Source: Xenorhabdus eapokensis
GTDB lineage: Bacteria > Pseudomonadota > Gammaproteobacteria > Enterobacterales > Enterobacteriaceae
Direction: 5' to 3'
NCBI RefSeq assembly: GCF_001908105.1
Contig: NZ_MKGQ01000013.1
Location: 46,505 to 95,746 of the forward strand
DNA: 49,242 bases
The notes under the pieces were generated by a model that did no database searches, was not told the origin of the DNA, and worked only from the letters and a program-made list of their open reading frames with translations. The position numbers and the translations under genes are program-made. Each line of letters opens with the position of its first letter. The first letter of the stretch is position 1. Positions 47,203 through 49,242 of this stretch are shown in pieces.

Positions 47203-48792
47203 TTAATGGCGAAAATGGCGCATGCCAGTGAAAATCATAGCGATACCGTGTTCATCGGCAGCGGCGATGACTTCATCATCACGAATAGAACCACCGGGTT
47301 GGATGATACAGCTCACTCCCACAGCAGCGGCGGCATCAATGCCATCACGGAATGGGAAAAATGCATCGGAAGCCATAGCGCAGCCCTGAACTTCCAATCC
47401 TTCATCTGCCGCCTTAATACCGGCGATTTTGGCAGAGTAAACACGGCTCATCTGTCCGGCTCCAATACCAATTGTCATATTATCCCTGGCATAAACAATC
47501 GCGTTGGATTTGACGAATTTAGCGACTTTCCAACAGAACAGGGCATCTTGCATCTCTTGTTCCGTTGGCTGACGTTTGGATACAACAACCAGATCATCTT
47601 TTTTCACCATACCTAAATCGCGATCTTGTACCAGCAAACCGCCGTTGACGCGTTTGAAATCCAGGTCGGCAACCGGTGAATGCCATTCGCCGCACGCTAA
47701 GACGCGAACATTTTGTTTTGTTGCCAGAATTGGCAGAGCCGTTTCATTAATAGAAGGCGCAATAATGACTTCAACAAATTGGCGTTCAATAATGGCCTGA
47801 GCGGTGTTGGCATCGAGTTCGCGGTTAAAGGCAATAATGCCACCGAATGCGGAAGTCGGATCGGTCTTAAAGGCGCGGTCATAAGCGGCATGGATATCGC
47901 TATCAATCGCAACACCACAAGGGTTAGCGTGTTTGACAATGACACAGGCAGGTTCAGAGAAGCTTTTTACACATTCCAGTGCGGCATCAGTATCCGCGAT
48001 ATTGTTATAAGAGAGTGCCTTACCTTGTAACTGGGTTGCCGTCGCAATCGAAGCTTCTGCGATTTGCTCTTCTATATAGAAAGCTGCATCTTGATGGCTG
48101 TTTTCGCCATAACGCATATCTTGCTTTTTAATGAAATTAAGATTCAGTGTGCGAGGGAAATGTCCTGATGGCTGATCAGTTTCGCCATAATATGGTGGAA
48201 CCAATTTGCCAAAGTAATTGGCAATCATACTGTCATAAGCGGCGGTATGTTCAAACGCCTTGATGGCTAAATTAAAGCGAGTGGCATGTGCCAGTGAATT
48301 CTGGTTGTTATCCATCTCCTCGATAATTTTGTCATAATCCTGGCTATTGACAACAATCGCCACATCTTTATGGTTTTTGGCAGCGGAGCGAACCATTGTT
48401 GGGCCGCCAATATCGATATTCTCTACGGCATCTTCCAGGGAGCAATCTGGTTTTGCTACGGTTTGAGCAAAGGGATAAAGATTAACAACCACCATATCAA
48501 TCTGTGAAATCTGGTGTTGTGCCATGACTTCATCATCCTGTCCACGTCGACCCAAGATGCCGCCATGAATTTTAGGGTGAAGTGTTTTGACACGCCCATC
48601 CATCATTTCGGGGAAGCCTGTATAGTCAGAAACTTCGGTGACATTCAATCCTGCTTCGGCCAGCAGACGAGCAGTGCCTCCCGTCGAAAGCAGTTCGACA
48701 CCACGATTGGATAAGGCCTTAGCAAATTCAACAATCCCCGCTTTGTCAGAAACACTCAGCAGGGCACGACGGATTGGACGAAGCTGTTGCAT
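47203..48792 (-). CDS. purH: Bifunctional AICAR transformylase/IMP cyclohydrolase PurH
   Basis: PurH carries out the last two steps to IMP. From [17 protein letters not shown] it has 529 residues, as in E. coli. The N-terminal IMP cyclohydrolase (MGS-like) domain includes STGGTARLL and [13 protein letters not shown]. The C-terminal transformylase includes [12 protein letters not shown] (catalytic Lys-His) and [14 protein letters not shown] lies eight bases before ATG 48792. The 5' control region holds a PurR box. Confidence 0.97.
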   Translation of the reverse strand: MQQLRPIRRALLSVSDKAGIVEFAKALSNRGVELLSTGGTARLLAEAGLNVTEVSDYTGFPEMMDGRVKTLHPKIHGGILGRRGQDDEVMAQHQISQIDMVVVNLYPFAQTVAKPDCSLEDAVENIDIGGPTMVRSAAKNHKDVAIVVNSQDYDKIIEEMDNNQNSLAHATRFNLAIKAFEHTAAYDSMIANYFGKLVPPYYGETDQPSGHFPRTLNLNFIKKQDMRYGENSHQDAAFYIEEQIAEASIATATQLQGKALSYNNIADTDAALECVKSFSEPACVIVKHANPCGVAIDSDIHAAYDRAFKTDPTSAFGGIIAFNRELDANTAQAIIERQFVEVIIAPSINETALPILATKQNVRVLACGEWHSPVADLDFKRVNGGLLVQDRDLGMVKKDDLVVVSKRQPTEQEMQDALFCWKVAKFVKSNAIVYARDNMTIGIGAGQMSRVYSAKIAGIKAADEGLEVQGCAMASDAFFPFRDGIDAAAAVGVSCIIQPGGSIRDDEVIAAADEHGIAMIFTGMRHFRH

Positions 48793-48932
48793 TGGTGTGA
48801 TCCCTTGAATTTCATAAAACAAGAATGTGTTATTGGGAAAAATCCACTGATTGATAGAAAAAATGGTTTCGGCAATAACATTTCAAAACAATTTGAAAAA
48901 AACACTTGGTGATTTTTCCTGCGCAAATTGTA

Positions 48933-48948
48933 ACGAAAACGTTTGCGC
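48933..48948 (-). promoter_or_regulatory. PurR operator of purHD
   Basis: On the minus strand GCGCAAACGTTTTCGT differs from the PurR consensus ACGCAAACGTTTNCNT at one position only. It lies 141 bases upstream of the purH start, so PurR with hypoxanthine or guanine should repress purHD. Confidence 0.88.
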
Positions 48949-49065
48949 GATGCTCGATAAATTTTATCAAAATATCTCTTTGTGGATAAATCTGTTTATA
49001 TGTGGGTATAAAGTGGCATTTTGCTGTGTAATTAATCAAACGATAATTATTTTCAAAAAAAACTA

Positions 49066-49093
49066 TTGTCACATCCGTAAAACTCCCTATAAT
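49066..49093 (+). promoter_or_regulatory. rRNA operon promoter P1
   Basis: TTGTCA (49066-49071) and TATAAT (49088-49093) are 16 bases apart, followed by GCGCC, the G+C-rich discriminator typical of stringently controlled rrn P1. A+T-rich sequence upstream could be an UP element. Confidence 0.85.
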
Positions 49094-49163
49094 GCGCCAC
49101 CACTGACCGACGATGTGCTGAGACACGCCGCAACGGCAGCGGAAGAAAGGCGAAAATAATCGC

Positions 49164-49191
49164 TTGACTCCGGAGGCAAAAAGCGTAAGAT
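49164..49191 (+). promoter_or_regulatory. rRNA operon promoter P2
   Basis: TTGACT (49164-49169) and TAAGAT (49186-49191) are 16 bases apart, about 98 bases after P1, the usual P1-P2 distance in rrn operons. Confidence 0.75.
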
Positions 49192-49230
49192 ACGCAGCCT
49201 CGCAACCCGGAAGAGATGTCCGGTTGCCAA

Positions 49231-49242
49231 CGCTCTTTAACA
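49231..49242 (+). promoter_or_regulatory. rrn leader boxA antitermination element
   Basis: CGCTCTTTAACA at the end of the window matches the boxA sequence TGCTCTTTAACA with one change. NusB-S10 bind boxA to protect rRNA transcription. 16S rRNA should start soon after the window end; the place downstream of purHD matches E. coli rrnE. Confidence 0.9.

Overview
The window is a chromosomal segment of a gammaproteobacterium of order Enterobacterales. Ribosomal, polymerase, maltose and thiamine proteins can be read almost residue for residue against Escherichia coli. The moderate A+T content and the extra genes suggest a Xenorhabdus/Photorhabdus-like member of the Morganellaceae; the genus is an inference.

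Bases 1-12.8 kb are core information-processing genes: the 3' end of an EF-Tu gene, secE-nusG, rplKA, rplJL and rpoBC. Their known control elements are visible: the L11 promoter, the L10 leader, the rplL-rpoB attenuator and the terminator after rpoC. Next come a secreted polysaccharide-deacetylase-like protein and a small membrane protein.

Bases 14.6-30 kb hold the whole maltose/maltodextrin regulon in one block: malM-lamB-malK facing malE-malF-malG, then malQ-malP facing malT. In E. coli these genes lie at two distant loci. Both divergent control regions carry MalT-box-like sequences, and the malK/malE region has two good CRP sites.

Bases 30.2-35.1 kb are the accessory part. A tight operon encodes a class III aminotransferase, a zinc sorbitol-dehydrogenase-like enzyme and a HAD sugar-phosphatase-like protein, followed by an MFS transporter and a DUF1349 protein. 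Aminotransferase, phosphatase and zinc polyol dehydrogenase form the logic of the azasugar (iminosugar) cassette gabT1-yktC1-gutB1 of Bacillus. I consider this the best candidate for an undescribed pathway here. A remnant resembling a HipA C-terminus lies between it and the next operon.

Bases 35.3-41.15 kb are the thiCEFSGH operon on the minus strand behind a TPP riboswitch. Bases 41.3-48.8 kb are nudC, hemE, nfi, yjaG, hupA, yjaH, then purHD on the minus strand with a PurR box. The window ends in the promoters and boxA of an rRNA operon, just before 16S. Compared with E. coli, the backbone order rpoC-thiH...thiC-nudC...purD-purH-rrn is kept, about 22.5 kb is inserted between rpoC and thiH, rsd is missing between thiC and nudC, and zraPSR is missing between yjaH and purD. 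No tRNA, complete rRNA, CRISPR array or intact insertion sequence was found.
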